Source of the DNA: Roseiarcus sp963805295
GTDB lineage: Bacteria; Pseudomonadota; Alphaproteobacteria; Rhizobiales; Beijerinckiaceae
NCBI GenBank assembly: GCA_963805295.1
Contig: CAWDTW010000103.1
Span: forward strand, 1 to 64,000
Direction of reading: 5' to 3'
DNA length: 64,000 bases
Both the position numbers and the translations under genes were made by a program. This document shows, one piece after another, positions 9,056 to 17,884 of this stretch (position 1 is its first letter; the number at the start of each line of letters is the position of its first letter). Below the pieces are notes generated by a model that did no database searches, was not told where the DNA came from, and saw nothing but the letters and a program-made list of their open reading frames with translations.

Positions 9056-9313
9056 TCACCCGGCGCGCACGGCCGCGCCTGCGCCGCCCATCCGCCGATA
9101 TCCGACGAACCCGAGCCCCGCGAAGCCCAGCAGCATCATCGCCCAGGTCGAGGGTTCGGGGACGCCGTCGGCGCCGCTGCCGGCGGTGGTGACGTCGATG
9201 ACCAAGGTAGCATAGAACGCCGGATCATCCCCGGTGATCGGACCTGAACTCATGCCGCCGACCAGACCGAACAGCAGCAAACTCGCGACAGGGAATAGGA
9301 CATTCGCCCACAT
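9056..9313 (-). CDS. minimal PEP-CTERM sorting-signal protein
   Basis: 85 residues. The C-terminal region VPEPSTWAMMLLGFAGLGFV followed by GYRR is a complete PEP-CTERM signal (PEP motif, hydrophobic stretch, basic tail), recognised by exosortases for export and anchoring. The N-terminus MWANVLFPVASLLLFGLVGG is hydrophobic and signal-like. Only about 30 residues separate the two signals, far shorter than usual, so the mature protein would be a peptide. No exosortase gene is in the window. It lies upstream of the collar genes on the same strand, 50 bases away. GTG/ATG choice: the ATG at 9313 gives the hydrophobic N-terminus. Confidence 0.75.
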   Translation of the reverse strand: MWANVLFPVASLLLFGLVGGMSSGPITGDDPAFYATLVIDVTTAGSGADGVPEPSTWAMMLLGFAGLGFVGYRRMGGAGAAVRAG

Positions 9314-9474
9314 GGCATTCCCCTTTGACCGAGTTTAATCGGATGACCGCCGTGCCCGGGAAATGTGCGCCCGTTTTCTATCACACGCAAGGCCCGGGTC
9401 GCGTCGGTGACGCGTCCAAAAGCACCCGCGCAGGCCAGCATTGCCAGCGTCGAAATCTTCCCGCCAAGCGCGCT

Positions 9475-9592
9475 CTACCGCAACAGCTTGAACGCGTGCG
9501 GCGACCAGTCGCCCTGCCCATTCCGGGGAGGCGCCAGAGCATTATAGAGCGGCTCGATCGCGTGCGCCGCCTCGACCGCGCCATGTCGCATC
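9475..9592 (-). pseudogene. 3' fragment of an NAD(P)-binding oxidoreductase (duplicate)
   Basis: Reads VEAAHAIEPL, then GQGDWSPHAFKLLR-stop on the minus strand, matching the 3' end of the reductase-like gene at 10291-10815. About 110 bases (9481-9592 versus 10297-10408) are roughly 80 percent identical by eye. No 5' part is present. The two copies flank the toxin islet at 9630-10116. Confidence 0.7.
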
Positions 9593-9629
9593 CAAGCCAA
9601 GCCGGGCATCACTCGCGACGTGCCCGTCT

Positions 9630-9924
9630 TTACCACTTTGCGCTGTTGCGTGTTGGTGCTAGCGTTTCATTAACAACGCCTAAGAGGTCTTTCTCTTCCC
9701 GGCGCGCGTTCAATATAAATGCCAATGCATCTGGATCGCGGACAAACAAGCCGTACTCCTCAGTTACATACATCCGAGATACGACGTAATGTCAGTGCCC
9801 GCGAATAATGCCATTTCTCAATGTAATCGTCTATTTCATCAATCGTAGCCTTTCCCTGTGGGCACAGGTCGATAAACGAGCAATTATTGGTTTCCACATC
9901 GAATCGTCTATTTACGGCCGGCAT
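9630..9924 (-). pseudogene. probable partner (immunity/antitoxin-like) of the E3-type toxin, frameshifted
   Basis: ATG 9924 overlaps the stop of the upstream toxin frame. It reads RFDVETNNCSFIDLCPQG and KATIDEIDDYIEKWHYS, then after a shift near 9775 MYVTEEYGLFVRDPDALAF and a stop at 9630. About 97 residues, acidic. From memory such proteins commonly follow small E3-type RNase-domain genes in rhizobia, which with the overlapping start suggests an immunity or antitoxin role; this is inference. AT-richer than the surrounding backbone. Confidence 0.5.
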
Positions 9925-10116
9925 TTACCCTCCCGAAACGGGGTCAAGAGAGCCCAAGTGATCGCCTCTACCGTTGAACGCCTCAACCTCCCCGTGCAAA
10001 TGATCCCAGGTATAGAAGCGCCTGCCGCCGTGGCTGGGCCATCGACGCTCGCCAAACACAAACCCAAGGTACTCAAAGTCATCAAGAATGCTCGGTTTCG
10101 GTATCGGCTTTCGTCA
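9925..10116 (-). pseudogene. colicin E3 / pyocin S6-type cytotoxic RNase domain, remnant
   Basis: Minus-strand frame open from a stop near 10117 to TAA 9925. It reads PKPSILDDFEYLGFVFGERR, then WPSHGGRRFYTWDHLHGEVE and DHLGSLDPVSG. This matches the C-terminal ribosome-cleaving domain of colicin E3, whose W-D-x-x-H-G-E-x-E holds the catalytic Asp, His and Glu; all are present here. The final GRK segment carrying the catalytic Arg region lies one frame away (VNAGRK), so a one-base change near 9933 ended the frame early. No start codon is in frame; the N-terminus is broken or begins at a non-standard codon. No receptor or translocation domain is attached. Confidence 0.65.
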
Positions 10117-10290
10117 AATGGAATGTCCAGAATGAAATTCATCCAACGCAAAATACCACTGCGCTGTGGTTTTCTCAAGGAATAAGGGCTTTCGGCGAAC
10201 TCGCGCGGCCTCCCAGCGCCGAACGACGAAACCGTTGGCAACCGCAAATGCGGGTTGTTTTACCGATTTTGTTTTGAAGCCGCGCGGATA

Positions 10291-10815
10291 TCACCTCAGC
10301 AGCTTGAACGCGTGCGGCGACCAGTCGCCCTTGCCGACGCCGGGGATGCACCAGAGCATGCAGAACGGCTCGATCGCCCGCGCCGCCTCGACCGCGCCCA
10401 TGTCCTCGACATCCCAGCCGAACTGGTCGAGGATCTGCGCCACCGTCCGCTTGGCGCTCCGTCGTTTCCGCAAATGAACATCGTCGGACGGCCCCGGCGA
10501 AATGCGGATTGACCATTTGCGCGTTGCCGACCGAATTGAACGCCTTGACGAAATGGGCCGACGGAAAGGCCTTTTGCAGCCGCTCCATCAGCGAATCCTC
10601 AGCGTGGTGAAGAACGACAGCACGCCGTTGACCGGCGGGCCGCCGCCGATCGGATTGCTAACGTCGATCACCGTCTTGCCGTCGAGCGCCGCGGCGCCGG
10701 CGAGCTCAGCGCCTCGAGCGCGGCCGCGCCCGCGACCGCCAGCACGACGATTTCGCCGAAGGCGGCGGCTCCGCGAAACACCGCAGCCGGGCCAGCGTCC
10801 TGATGCTTCTCCCAC
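10291..10815 (-). pseudogene. NADPH-dependent F420-reductase-like (NAD(P)-binding) oxidoreductase, truncated
   Basis: Reads DGKTVIDVSNPIGGGPPVNG, then RLQKAFPSAHFVKAFNSVG, a frame change near 10485, then RTVAQILDQFGWDVEDMGAV and GKGDWSPHAFKLLR-stop. This order is that of the NADPH-dependent F420 reductase/dinucleotide-binding family. The N-terminal Rossmann G-x-G-x-x-G is missing, and upstream sequence is scrambled between frames up to about 10815. Its 3' end is duplicated at 9475-9592. Confidence 0.7.
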
Positions 10816-11072
10816 CCCGGCCCTGCGCTTGGGCGCGGTTTTGAGGGATGATCGCTACAGCTGCGCCTCGCTTAGTCGCGACCCCACATGTCACACATAA
10901 AATCAGTGTTTAAAAAGTTCGCGGTTCCCATCTGACAAAAGTTGCAGAAAAGAACACTTAACATGCTGAATTCACTCGATCGCCAGCAGATTCGAGACCG
11001 GAGCCTCATTCGGCGTCGGCGGCCGGTTCGTCCTTTGAGGCGCGATGGCCGGGGCAGGCTGCTTCGCCTGCT

Positions 11073-12146
11073 TTACTTCGCCTTCGCCTCGCTCGCCCTC
11101 AGCGCCCCGACGATCCCCAGAGGGCGCGAAATAGACCGCCAGCACGAAGGCGAGGCCGAGCCACAGGAGCCAGCGGTCGGGATGGAACAGCGCCGGCAGC
11201 AGCGGCAGGCGCGCGTCGGCGGCGAGGCTCGAGAGCGCCGCCCATCACGTCCTGCAGATAGGTCTCGGCGAAGACGAACAGCGCCGCGCCGATGATCGCG
11301 CCATAGAGCGAGCCCATGCCGCCGACCACCACCATGACCAGCACGTCGACCTGGATCGAGAAGCGCAGCGCGGTGTCCGGCCCGACATAGCGCAGCCAGA
11401 GCGCGCTCAAGGCGCCGGCCAGCGTCGCGCCGAGCGCCGAGATGCAGGTCGCGAGCGTCCGGTGGAACACGGTGCGGTAGCCGAGCGCCTCGGCGCGGAA
11501 CGGGTTCTCGCGGATCGCCTGCAACACCCGCCCGAACGGCGAGTTCACCACGCGCAGCAGCACGAGAAAGGCGACGGCGACGACGGCGAAGACGAGGTAA
11601 TAGGTCAGGAGCTTGCCGTTCGCCTGCACGCCGAAGATCGGGTGATCGAGCCACTTGAAGCCCGGCTGCAGGACCGGCGGGAACCTTGAACGAGCGGCCG
11701 TCCTCGCCGCCGGTGAGCCACGAGAGCTGCGAGGCGAGCACGTTGAAGGCGTAGGCGACGGCGAGCGTCACCATGGCGAAGAAGATCGACTGCACCCGCA
11801 GCGAGAAGAGGCCGATCGCCAGCGCCAGCGCGAGCGACAGGGCGAAGGCGACGCGAAGCCCCGCGGCGAGCGCGGCCCAGCTCGCGCCGAGCCCATAGAG
11901 CGCGAGGCCGACGCCATAGGCGCCGACGCCGAAGAACATCACATGGGCGAACGAGACGATGCCGGCGTAGCCGAGCAGCACGTCGTAGGACGCGACGAGC
12001 AGGATCATCACGCAGGTCTTGGCCGCCGTGTTCAGCGCCTTGGCGCCGGGGAACAGGAACGGCGCCAGCGCCAGCGCGAGCACGATGAGGACGATCAGGA
12101 TTTGCAGCGCCCGGCCGCGCGGCGGATCGCCGGAGAGGAGCGTCAT
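11073..12146 (-). CDS. livM: branched-chain amino-acid-type ABC transporter permease LivM (frameshifted)
   Basis: Second permease of the HAAT-type uptake system. ATG 12146 begins MTLLSGDPPRGRALQI, followed by many hydrophobic segments including YAGIVSFAHVMFFGVGAYGV, the usual LivM signature. Frame breaks near 11690 and 11245 separate a central part (ENPFRAEALGYRTVFHRTLA, GGMGSLYGAIIGAALFVFAE) from the ending PLGIVGALRASEAKAK-stop at 11073. About 355 residues repaired, normal. The start overlaps the livH stop by four bases. Last gene of the transcript. Confidence 0.85.
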   Translation of the reverse strand: MTLLSGDPPRGRALQILIVLIVLALALAPFLFPGAKALNTAAKTCVMILLVASYDVLLGYAGIVSFAHVMFFGVGAYGVGLALYGLGASWAALAAGLRVAFALSLALALAIGLFSLRVQSIFFAMVTLAVAYAFNVLASQLSWLTGGEDGRSFKVPAGPAAGLQVARSPDLRRAGERQAPDLLPRLRRRRRRLSRAAARGELAVRAGVAGDPREPVPRRGARLPHRVPPDARDLHLGARRDAGRRLERALAALCRAGHRAALLDPGRRAGHGGGRRHGLALWRDHRRGAVRLRRDLSAGRDGRRSRASPPTRACRCCRRCSIPTAGSCGSASPSCWRSISRPLGIVGALRASEAKAK

Positions 12147-13154
12147 CGTCCGCTCACCGGATAGAGGCCGCGCGGGCGCCAAAGCAGCACGACGACCATC
12201 GCCAGGATGTTCGACACCAGGGCGAGCTTCGGCGCGAGGAAGCCGGCGTAGTTGGCGATCAGCGCGACGAGGATCGAGGCGACGAAGGAGCCGCCGACCG
12301 AGCCGAGGCCGCCGATGATGATGACGATGAAGCAGAGCACCAGGAACTCGCCGCCGATCGTGGCGTGCACCTGCCCGCGGTAGAGCGCCATCATCGCGCC
12401 GCCGAGGCCGGCGAGCGCCGAGCCCGCCATGAACACGCCGACGAACAGCCGGTCGATGCGGTAGCCGAGCGCCTGGACCATCTCGCGGTTCTCGACGCCG
12501 GCGCGGATCAGGAGGCCGATCTTGGTGCGGTTGAGGATCAGCATCTCGCCGGCGAACACCGATGAGGCCGACCACCGTCGCCAGCACGCGGTATTTCTCG
12601 ACCGCCGCCTCGCCGAACACGAAGGAGCCTTCGAAGCTCTTCGGCAGGCCGAGCGGGATCTGGTCCGGGCCGAACAGCGCGTAGAGCAGCTGCTCGGCGA
12701 TGATCGAGCCGCCGATGGTCGCGAGAATCTGCCGCAGATGCTGGCCGTAGACCGGCTTGACGATCAGGCGCTCGAACACCCAGCCGAACGCGCCGCAGAC
12801 GAGCGCCGCCGCGATGACGGCGAGGGCGAAGACCGCGAGATTGAGCGCGAGCGAATCCGCGCTCGACCACCTCGCGAGCGGCAGGAACACCAGCGTCGCG
12901 ACATAGGCGCCGAGCGCGATGAAGGCGCCGTGGCCGAAGTTGAGCACGTCCATCATGCCGAAGACGAGGGTGAGCCCCGAGGCCATGGTGAAGATCATCA
13001 TGCCCATCGCGATTCCCGCCGCGGTCAGCGTCACGAAGGTCGACGGCGAGCCGATGAAGGGCGCCGCGACCAGCGCGACGATGAGCGGCGTCAGGGCCGG
13101 CAGGATGTCCATCTTCCGGCGCGGCAGGGCGGCGCCGACGTCGAGCGCGCTCAT
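12143..13154 (-). CDS. livH: branched-chain amino-acid-type ABC transporter permease LivH (frameshifted)
   Basis: First permease. ATG 13154; GLTLVFGMMDVLNFGHGAFI is the LivH hallmark, near residue 60. A one-base shift near 12555 separates it from LNRTKIGLLIRAGVENREMV and GGLGSVGGSFVASILVALIA, ending GLYPVSGR at 12143. About 337 residues when repaired; the N-terminus is longer than usual by about 30 residues. Overlaps livF by four bases upstream and livM downstream, indicating translational coupling. Confidence 0.85.
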
Positions 13155-13873
13155 TGGTGCGAATCCAGGCTGAGGCCGAGCAGACGGTTCTGTAAGGCCT
13201 CGTCGGCGGCGAGAGCCGCCATGGCGCCGCGGTGGACGATGCGGCCGTTGTCCATCACGCGAACCTCGTCGCCGACTTCGACCGCGACGCGGAAATTCTG
13301 CTCGACGAGCAGGATCGTGACGCCGGTCGCCTTGATCTCCTCGAGGCAGGCGATCAGCGCGCCGACGATCGCCGGCGAAAGGCCCTTGGTCGGCTCGTCG
13401 ATCAGCAGGAGTTCGCGCGGCTCGACGATCGCGCGGGCGATCGACAGCATCTGCTTCTGCCCGCCGGAGAGCGCGCCCGCCCGCGACAGCCAGAATTTCT
13501 TCAGCGCCGGGAAGAAGCCGAAGATCCAGTTCAGGCGCGCGTCGTCGAGCGGCCCCTCGCGCGCGCCGAGCACCAGGTTTTCCTTCACCGAGAGATCGGA
13601 GAACACCGCCATCGTCTCGGGCGCGTAGCCGACGCCGAGGCGCGCCACGTCGCTCGCCGGGAGGCTCTCGAGCGGCGTCCCGCCCAGCGCGATGCGCCCT
13701 TTCGAGGCGCGCCAGAGCCCCATGATCGTGCGCAGCGCCGTCGTCTTGCCGGCGCCGTTGCGGCCGAGCAGCATCGTCGTCTTGCCCGCGGGCGCGTCGA
13801 AGTCGACGCCCTGGAGGATGTGATAGCGGCCGATGAAAGTGTGCACGCCGTCCAGCGTGAGGCCCATGCTCAT
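13151..13873 (-). CDS. livF: ABC transporter ATP-binding protein LivF
   Basis: 240-residue ATPase of the LivF type. Walker A GRNGAGKTT about residue 38, signature ALSGGQKQMLSIARAI, Walker B LLLIDEPTKGLSP and switch His region ILLVEQNF are all present. MSMGLTL at 13873 overlaps the livG stop. The frame is intact. Couples ATP hydrolysis to import through LivHM at the inner membrane; substrate specificity resides in the binding protein. Confidence 0.93.
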   Translation of the reverse strand: MSMGLTLDGVHTFIGRYHILQGVDFDAPAGKTTMLLGRNGAGKTTALRTIMGLWRASKGRIALGGTPLESLPASDVARLGVGYAPETMAVFSDLSVKENLVLGAREGPLDDARLNWIFGFFPALKKFWLSRAGALSGGQKQMLSIARAIVEPRELLLIDEPTKGLSPAIVGALIACLEEIKATGVTILLVEQNFRVAVEVGDEVRVMDNGRIVHRGAMAALAADEALQNRLLGLSLDSHQ

Positions 13874-14634
13874 GCCGCCTTCTCCGGCGCGATCCCGAGA
13901 TAGGCCTCCTGAACGACGGGCGAGGCGATCACGGTCGCCGGATCGCCGTCGGCGGCGAGCTGGCCGTTGGTCAGCACGATGATGCGGTCGGCGAGCGAGC
14001 GAACGACGTCCATCTTGTGCTCGACGAGCAGGATCGTCTTGGTCGGGTCGGTCTTCAGCCGCGCGATGAGGTCGAGCACCACCGGCACTTCGTCGACGCT
14101 CATGCCCGCGGTCGGCTCGTCGAACATGTAGACCTTCGGCTCGAGCGCCATCATCATCGCCACTTCGAGCTTGCGCTGGTCGCCGTGCGGCAGGGCCGAG
14201 GCGAGCGCGTCGCGCTTGCCTACGAGCCCGACCGATTCGAGCACCGCGTCGGCCCGCCGAACGAGGTCCATGCTCGCCCGCCACGGCCGACGCATGTCGT
14301 AATGCACGCCGGCGCGGGCCTGAACGGCGAGGCGCACGTTTTCGGCGACGCTGAGGCGCGGGAAGAGATTGGTGAGCTGGAACGCGCGGCCGAGGCCGAG
14401 GCGCGTGCGCTGGGGCGCGCTCAAGCCGGTCACGTCCCGCCCCTCGATCAGGACCGCGCCGTCGGAGGCGCGCAGTTGCCCCGAGATCAGGTTGAAATAG
14501 GTGGTCTTGCCCGCGCCGTTCGGCCCGACGATGGCGGTCAGCTCGCCGGGCCGGAAGGCGCAGGAGACGTGGTCGACCGCGACATGGCCGCCGAAGCGGA
14601 TGGTCAGGTCGCGCGTCTCGAGCGAAGGCGTCAT
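13870..14634 (-). CDS. livG: ABC transporter ATP-binding protein LivG
   Basis: 254-residue ATPase of the LivG type. Walker A GPNGAGKTTYFNLISG, Q-loop FQLTNLFP, Walker B VYMFDEPTAGMS and ILLVEHKMDVV are visible. The signature loop reads PHGDQRKLEVAM instead of the usual SYGEQR-L-E, an uncommon but tolerated form. Start ATG 14634 overlaps the livK stop by four bases. Intact; second gene of the five-gene transcript. Confidence 0.93.
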   Translation of the reverse strand: MTPSLETRDLTIRFGGHVAVDHVSCAFRPGELTAIVGPNGAGKTTYFNLISGQLRASDGAVLIEGRDVTGLSAPQRTRLGLGRAFQLTNLFPRLSVAENVRLAVQARAGVHYDMRRPWRASMDLVRRADAVLESVGLVGKRDALASALPHGDQRKLEVAMMMALEPKVYMFDEPTAGMSVDEVPVVLDLIARLKTDPTKTILLVEHKMDVVRSLADRIIVLTNGQLAADGDPATVIASPVVQEAYLGIAPEKAA

Positions 14635-15817
14635 TGCTTGTTGCGGATCGGGATGTCCATGTCCTCGATTTTCAACTCGCGCGTGAGCACCGGGATGCCC
14701 CAGGCGACGTTCGGATCGACCTTGATCTTGAAGGCGTACATCGGCTGCAGCGCCTGATGGTCCTCCTTGCGGAAGATCATCGTGCCCTTGGGCGTCTCGA
14801 ACGCCATGCCCTCCATGGTCGAGATGAGCTTCTCCGTATCGGTCGATTTCGCCTTATCGACTGCGGTGACGACCGCCATCGCGGCGGCGAAGCCGCCCGC
14901 GGTGAAGAAGTCCGGCGGCGCGTTGAAGCGCTTCTCGTGCTCGGCGACCAGCCAGTCGTTCACCGGGTTCTTGGGGATGCCGTAGTAATAGTAGGCGGCG
15001 CCCTCGAGGCCGGGAAAGCGCTTGTAGGCCACGAGCGCGGGCAGGATGTTGCCGCCGGTCGAGAGTTCGATGCCGTAGCGCCCGGGGTCGAGATCGGCGA
15101 GCTTGTCGAGCGGATCGCCCGCGCCCGCCCAGACCATCCAGATGATCTTGCGCCCTGCTTGTCCTTCAGCGCGTCGAACAGGCGTTGCCCGGGCGCGGTG
15201 AAGTCGGTCGTGCTGGTCGGCGCGTATTCCTCCGCATCGAGCGTCGCGCCGGTCTTGGCGAGCGCCTCCTTGAAGGCGGCGACGCCGTCGCGGCCGAAGG
15301 CGTAGTCCTGGGCGAGGGTCGCCACGTGAACGCCCGGCTTGCCGATCGCGACCGCGTTGGAAATCGCGTCCTGCGACGAGTTGCGGGCGGTGCGGAAGAT
15401 GTAGCGGTTCCACTTGTCGCCGGTGATCTCGTCGGCGACCGCGGGCTCGACCACGAGGATCTTCTTGTGCTCCTCGGCGACCGGCAGCATCGCCAGCGCA
15501 GCGGCCGAGGAGGTCGTGCCGACCGCGATGTCGGCGCCGTCGTCCTCGTAGGCCTCGGCGAGCGCGGTCTTGGCGAGGTCGGGCTTGGACTGGTCGTCCT
15601 TGGTGACGACGACGATCTTGCGCCCGTCGACCTCCATCGTCCCCTTGGTGGCGTATTCGAGCCCCAGCATGAAGCCGGTCTCGGTCTGCTTGGCGTAGGC
15701 CTGCAGCGGACCGGTGAGGCCGCGAATGAGGGCGATCTTGAGATCGTCCGCTTTTGCCGCGCCGCCCGCGGCGACGAGCGCCGCGGCGAAGGCGAGTGAT
15801 TTCAGACGAAAGGTCAT
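14631..15817 (-). CDS. livK: periplasmic substrate-binding protein of the Liv-type transporter (one frameshift)
   Basis: Type I periplasmic binding protein. ATG 15817 gives a signal peptide (FAAALVAAGGAAKA cleaved before DDLKIALI), then RGLTGPLQAYAKQTETGFML and HVATLAQDYAFGRDGVAAF. A one-base shift near 15160 joins DALKDKQG to IIWMVWAGAGDPLDKLADLD, and the protein ends DIPIRNKQ at 14631. About 395 residues. Ligand unknown: homologues bind branched-chain amino acids, amides or urea. First gene of the transcript; the promoter must lie in 15818-16040. Confidence 0.87.
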
Positions 15818-16040
15818 GGGCGTTCCTCGGTTGGTTGAAACGACGGCTTCCGCCCGCGATCGCTCGGGTTCGCCGCCCGGCCTCACTCGTCATCGCTTGC
15901 TTCGAGCTTAGCCTTCGCGCGCCGCGGGTGACAAGGCGGCCCGACCGTTCTTTTGCGAAGGATTTGTCGTTTTGCCAGGCTTGCGCGATGCAAACGCCGC
16001 GCCTATAAGGCCGCTCTGGCCGCCTCTGGCGGGCCCATGT

Positions 16041-16117
16041 CGGAGTGTAGCGCAGTCTGGTAGCGCACCTCGTTCGGGACGAGGGGGTCGGAGGTTCAAA
16101 TCCTCTCACTCCGACCA
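16041..16117 (+). tRNA. tRNA-Pro (anticodon CGG)
   Basis: 77 bases forming a full cloverleaf with CCA encoded. The acceptor stem pairs CGGAGTG with CACTCCG, the anticodon stem CCTCG/CGAGG holds loop TTCGGGA, and the T-arm is GGAGG TTCAAAT CCTC. Anticodon CGG reads proline codon CCG. Its 3' half is the integration site of the element that follows: the same sequence recurs at 42516-42561. Confidence 0.95.
16072..16097 (+). repeat. attL core, within the tRNA-Pro 3' half
   Basis: 26 bases from the anticodon loop to the T-loop are identical to 42516-42541. Similarity continues to the CCA end with three mismatches. The integrity of the tRNA is maintained at this side, so the element enters at the tRNA 3' end. 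Confidence 0.85.
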
Positions 16118-16257
16118 TTTTTATCCTAAGGAAATCAATGTATTAACGTATTGATGCCCTTCCTAACGCTCGCAATTTGCACAGGTTCGCGCACAAGTTG
16201 CTTTGGGATCAGATACCCAGCTTCAGTCTTTGACACAAGTCTCATTGCGACTACCCC

Positions 16258-16312
16258 TGTCAATCGGCGTCCAATTTTGACCCCCGATCGGCGTCTAAAA
16301 TTGACCCGCTGT
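16258..16312. repeat. tandem direct repeat resembling an IS21-type terminus
   Basis: A unit GATCGGCGTC followed by AT-rich bases and TTGACCC occurs twice in a row (about 16262-16284 and 16286-16308). Repeated internal copies of a TTGACCC-ending motif are usual at IS21-family ends, but no IS21 transposase is near. Identification is tentative. Confidence 0.35.
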
Positions 16313-16640
16313 TGGTGACAGGGCGGGGACGGCAGCGCTCGCCCCCATTCCGACCATTACTGGTACCATTGCAGCCGTTCGGCGACTTGACGACATAGTA
16401 GTCGCAGGCGTGGCCCGTGAACGGCGACACAGCGCGGCAGTCAGCAGCATTGAGCCACAGCCAGTCGCCCAAAATGCTGACGACCACGCACTTCTCGTCA
16501 TCGTCGTGTCGTCGCACAGTGTCGCCCGCCTGGAACAGACGGACATAGATCAAGTCGTCAGACCTCGCAGCAATCATCATTGCAGTGTCCCCGGATGATC
16601 GTGTCCCCACACGAGCGTTTGAATTAACGCCCCCCAGCAT
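16260..16640 (-). CDS. hypothetical protein
   Basis: 126-residue frame, of which MIAARSDDLIYVRLFQAGDT and CVVVSILGDWLWLNAADCRA look protein-like, followed by a low-complexity N/G/R tail that runs into the repeated TTGACCC sequence. No family recognised. The real start is probably the internal ATG near 16580. The tail crossing the repeat suggests that the original C-terminus was replaced by insertion of foreign sequence. Confidence 0.35.
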   Translation of the reverse strand: MLGGVNSNARVGTRSSGDTAMMIAARSDDLIYVRLFQAGDTVRRHDDDEKCVVVSILGDWLWLNAADCRAVSPFTGHACDYYVVKSPNGCNGTSNGRNGGERCRPRPVTNSGSILDADRGSKLDAD

Positions 16641-17038
16641 TAGCGTGTTGTTCGGCCCAGCCCTGCATATGGCCCCCTCGCACTCAACGTATTTTCCTTA
16701 CGGCGGCGAGCCACAGCCGGTGCCCGCAAGCTGACCGCTGGGGCGGCTGGAGCGCACAGGGTAATGGACGGGGGCTGCCTTGTCCCCCAAGCGCGGTACC
16801 CCACAAGCCGCTCGCGAACAGGTTACCGCCGTCTGACGGGATCGTTACCAAAAGTTAATGTTAGAGTCAAGGGCCGGCAGTCACCAGGATTTTTTTTTCG
16901 AAGGCCATTGAAGCGGCTCAGCTTCCCGAACGCACCGTCAAAGCTCGCGCTCGCCATCTGCGCCGGTGCGGACGATCGGGGCCATCTGATCGGGGAACAC
17001 CGCGGGGACAGGTAGTCGAACTTTCTGGATCGCCCAGT
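16641..17038. other. intergenic stretch, no gene supported
   Basis: About 400 bases. One open frame (16764-17015, plus strand) has no motif or ribosome-binding site and an odd composition; it was not accepted. A run of nine T bases near 16890 is present without a convincing stem. Confidence 0.4.
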
Positions 17039-17395
17039 TCAGCAATCGAACGGCTCAAATCTGCGACTATCGAGCCGGAACTCTAGAAACTCGTCATCCC
17101 TGTATGTTCCGAGGACGAACGTCAGAGGCTCCTGAAAGTACGGGCTTCCCGCTGTAGCTTCACCCGGATCGAATATAGGGCTGGGCAAGACAGCGGTCAC
17201 GATAGCTGGCTCCCCGTAGTCGGGAAACTTGCGGTTTTTCAGACCCGGCTTCCACTTGACGAATTGCCCCTTAGTGAAGCTATGAAACTGATCCAGCCGC
17301 TCTGAAAGTTCCTTCAGCTTATGCCGATGGAGTTCGGTCGGCGAACTCGATATTCGCGGCATCCGCCAAACGGATCGCAGGGAAATTTCTGTCAT
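17039..17395 (-). CDS. hypothetical protein, 118 aa
   Basis: Soluble protein, MTEISLRSVWRMPRISSS then LKELSERLDQFHSFTKGQFV and a C-terminal part rich in aromatic residues (SPYFQEPLTFVLGTYRDDEF). The segment KGQFVKWKPGLKNRKFPDYG followed by AIVTAVL resembles small beta-barrel (SH3-like) proteins, but no family could be named. Nine bases downstream of the 17404-17760 gene on the same strand, so probably co-transcribed. Confidence 0.6.
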   Translation of the reverse strand: MTEISLRSVWRMPRISSSPTELHRHKLKELSERLDQFHSFTKGQFVKWKPGLKNRKFPDYGEPAIVTAVLPSPIFDPGEATAGSPYFQEPLTFVLGTYRDDEFLEFRLDSRRFEPFDC

Positions 17396-17403
17396 CTTTG
17401 TCG

Positions 17404-17760
17404 TTATGCATCGTAGTTCTCACGAGTTCCTGAATTGGAATTGACCCTGAAGTCGACCCAAATTCTCTCCGTCGTGTCCGTGACGGTTAGGAGGCCTACA
17501 GCTTCTGCGGCCTCATTAAATCCTTCGTATGGCCCATCAAGTCCAAAATCGTCACTAGTGAAGAATAGTCCTCGAAAGCGATAAATGATGGTCATACCAG
17601 CACCGGCTCCCGGATTATCACTCTCCCACGAGTGCGTCGCCACTACCTCGCCTTCCTCGATTATAGCCTCTTCAAATTCCTCGACCCATTCTTCATCGAA
17701 CTTGTCATCCGGTTGGGCAAACCGATTGAAAAGTGTACGATAGGCAATTTCGTTATCCAT
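17404..17760 (-). CDS. acidic hypothetical protein, 118 aa (paralogue of 21336-21647)
   Basis: Strongly acidic N-terminus (FDEEWVEEFEEAIIEEGEVV), then ATHSWESDNPGAGAGMTIIY and RFRGLFFTSDDFGLDGPYEG. The same order recurs in the protein at 21336-21647, roughly 65 percent identical by eye. No known family recognised. Such charge could suit a nucleic-acid mimic or a protein inhibitor, but that is speculation. It is the first gene of a two-gene minus-strand unit. Confidence 0.65.
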   Translation of the reverse strand: MDNEIAYRTLFNRFAQPDDKFDEEWVEEFEEAIIEEGEVVATHSWESDNPGAGAGMTIIYRFRGLFFTSDDFGLDGPYEGFNEAAEAVGLLTVTDTTERIWVDFRVNSNSGTRENYDA

Positions 17761-17884
17761 GTCTCGCCTCCTTTATGCAAAGTCTCAAAACAATTGCATA
17801 TATAAGTTATATCTGTTTCTATCTAGCGTCATTTCGTACAAGCGTATATGCCTGTTCTTCAACCGCGAAATCCCTATTACGCTC

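Noticed and set aside
12522..13628. Long plus-strand ORF over the liv genes
   Set aside because: Arg/Asp/Glu-rich antisense shadow of GC-rich livH and livF, whose minus-strand products are clearly recognised.
16764..17015. 83-aa plus-strand ORF
   Set aside because: No ribosome-binding site, no motif, and a T9 run within it gives FFF-type sequence typical of noncoding DNA.
17404..17760. Anti-CRISPR or DNA-mimic identity for the acidic protein
   Set aside because: Acidity alone is not evidence; kept as a hypothetical with a suggested test.
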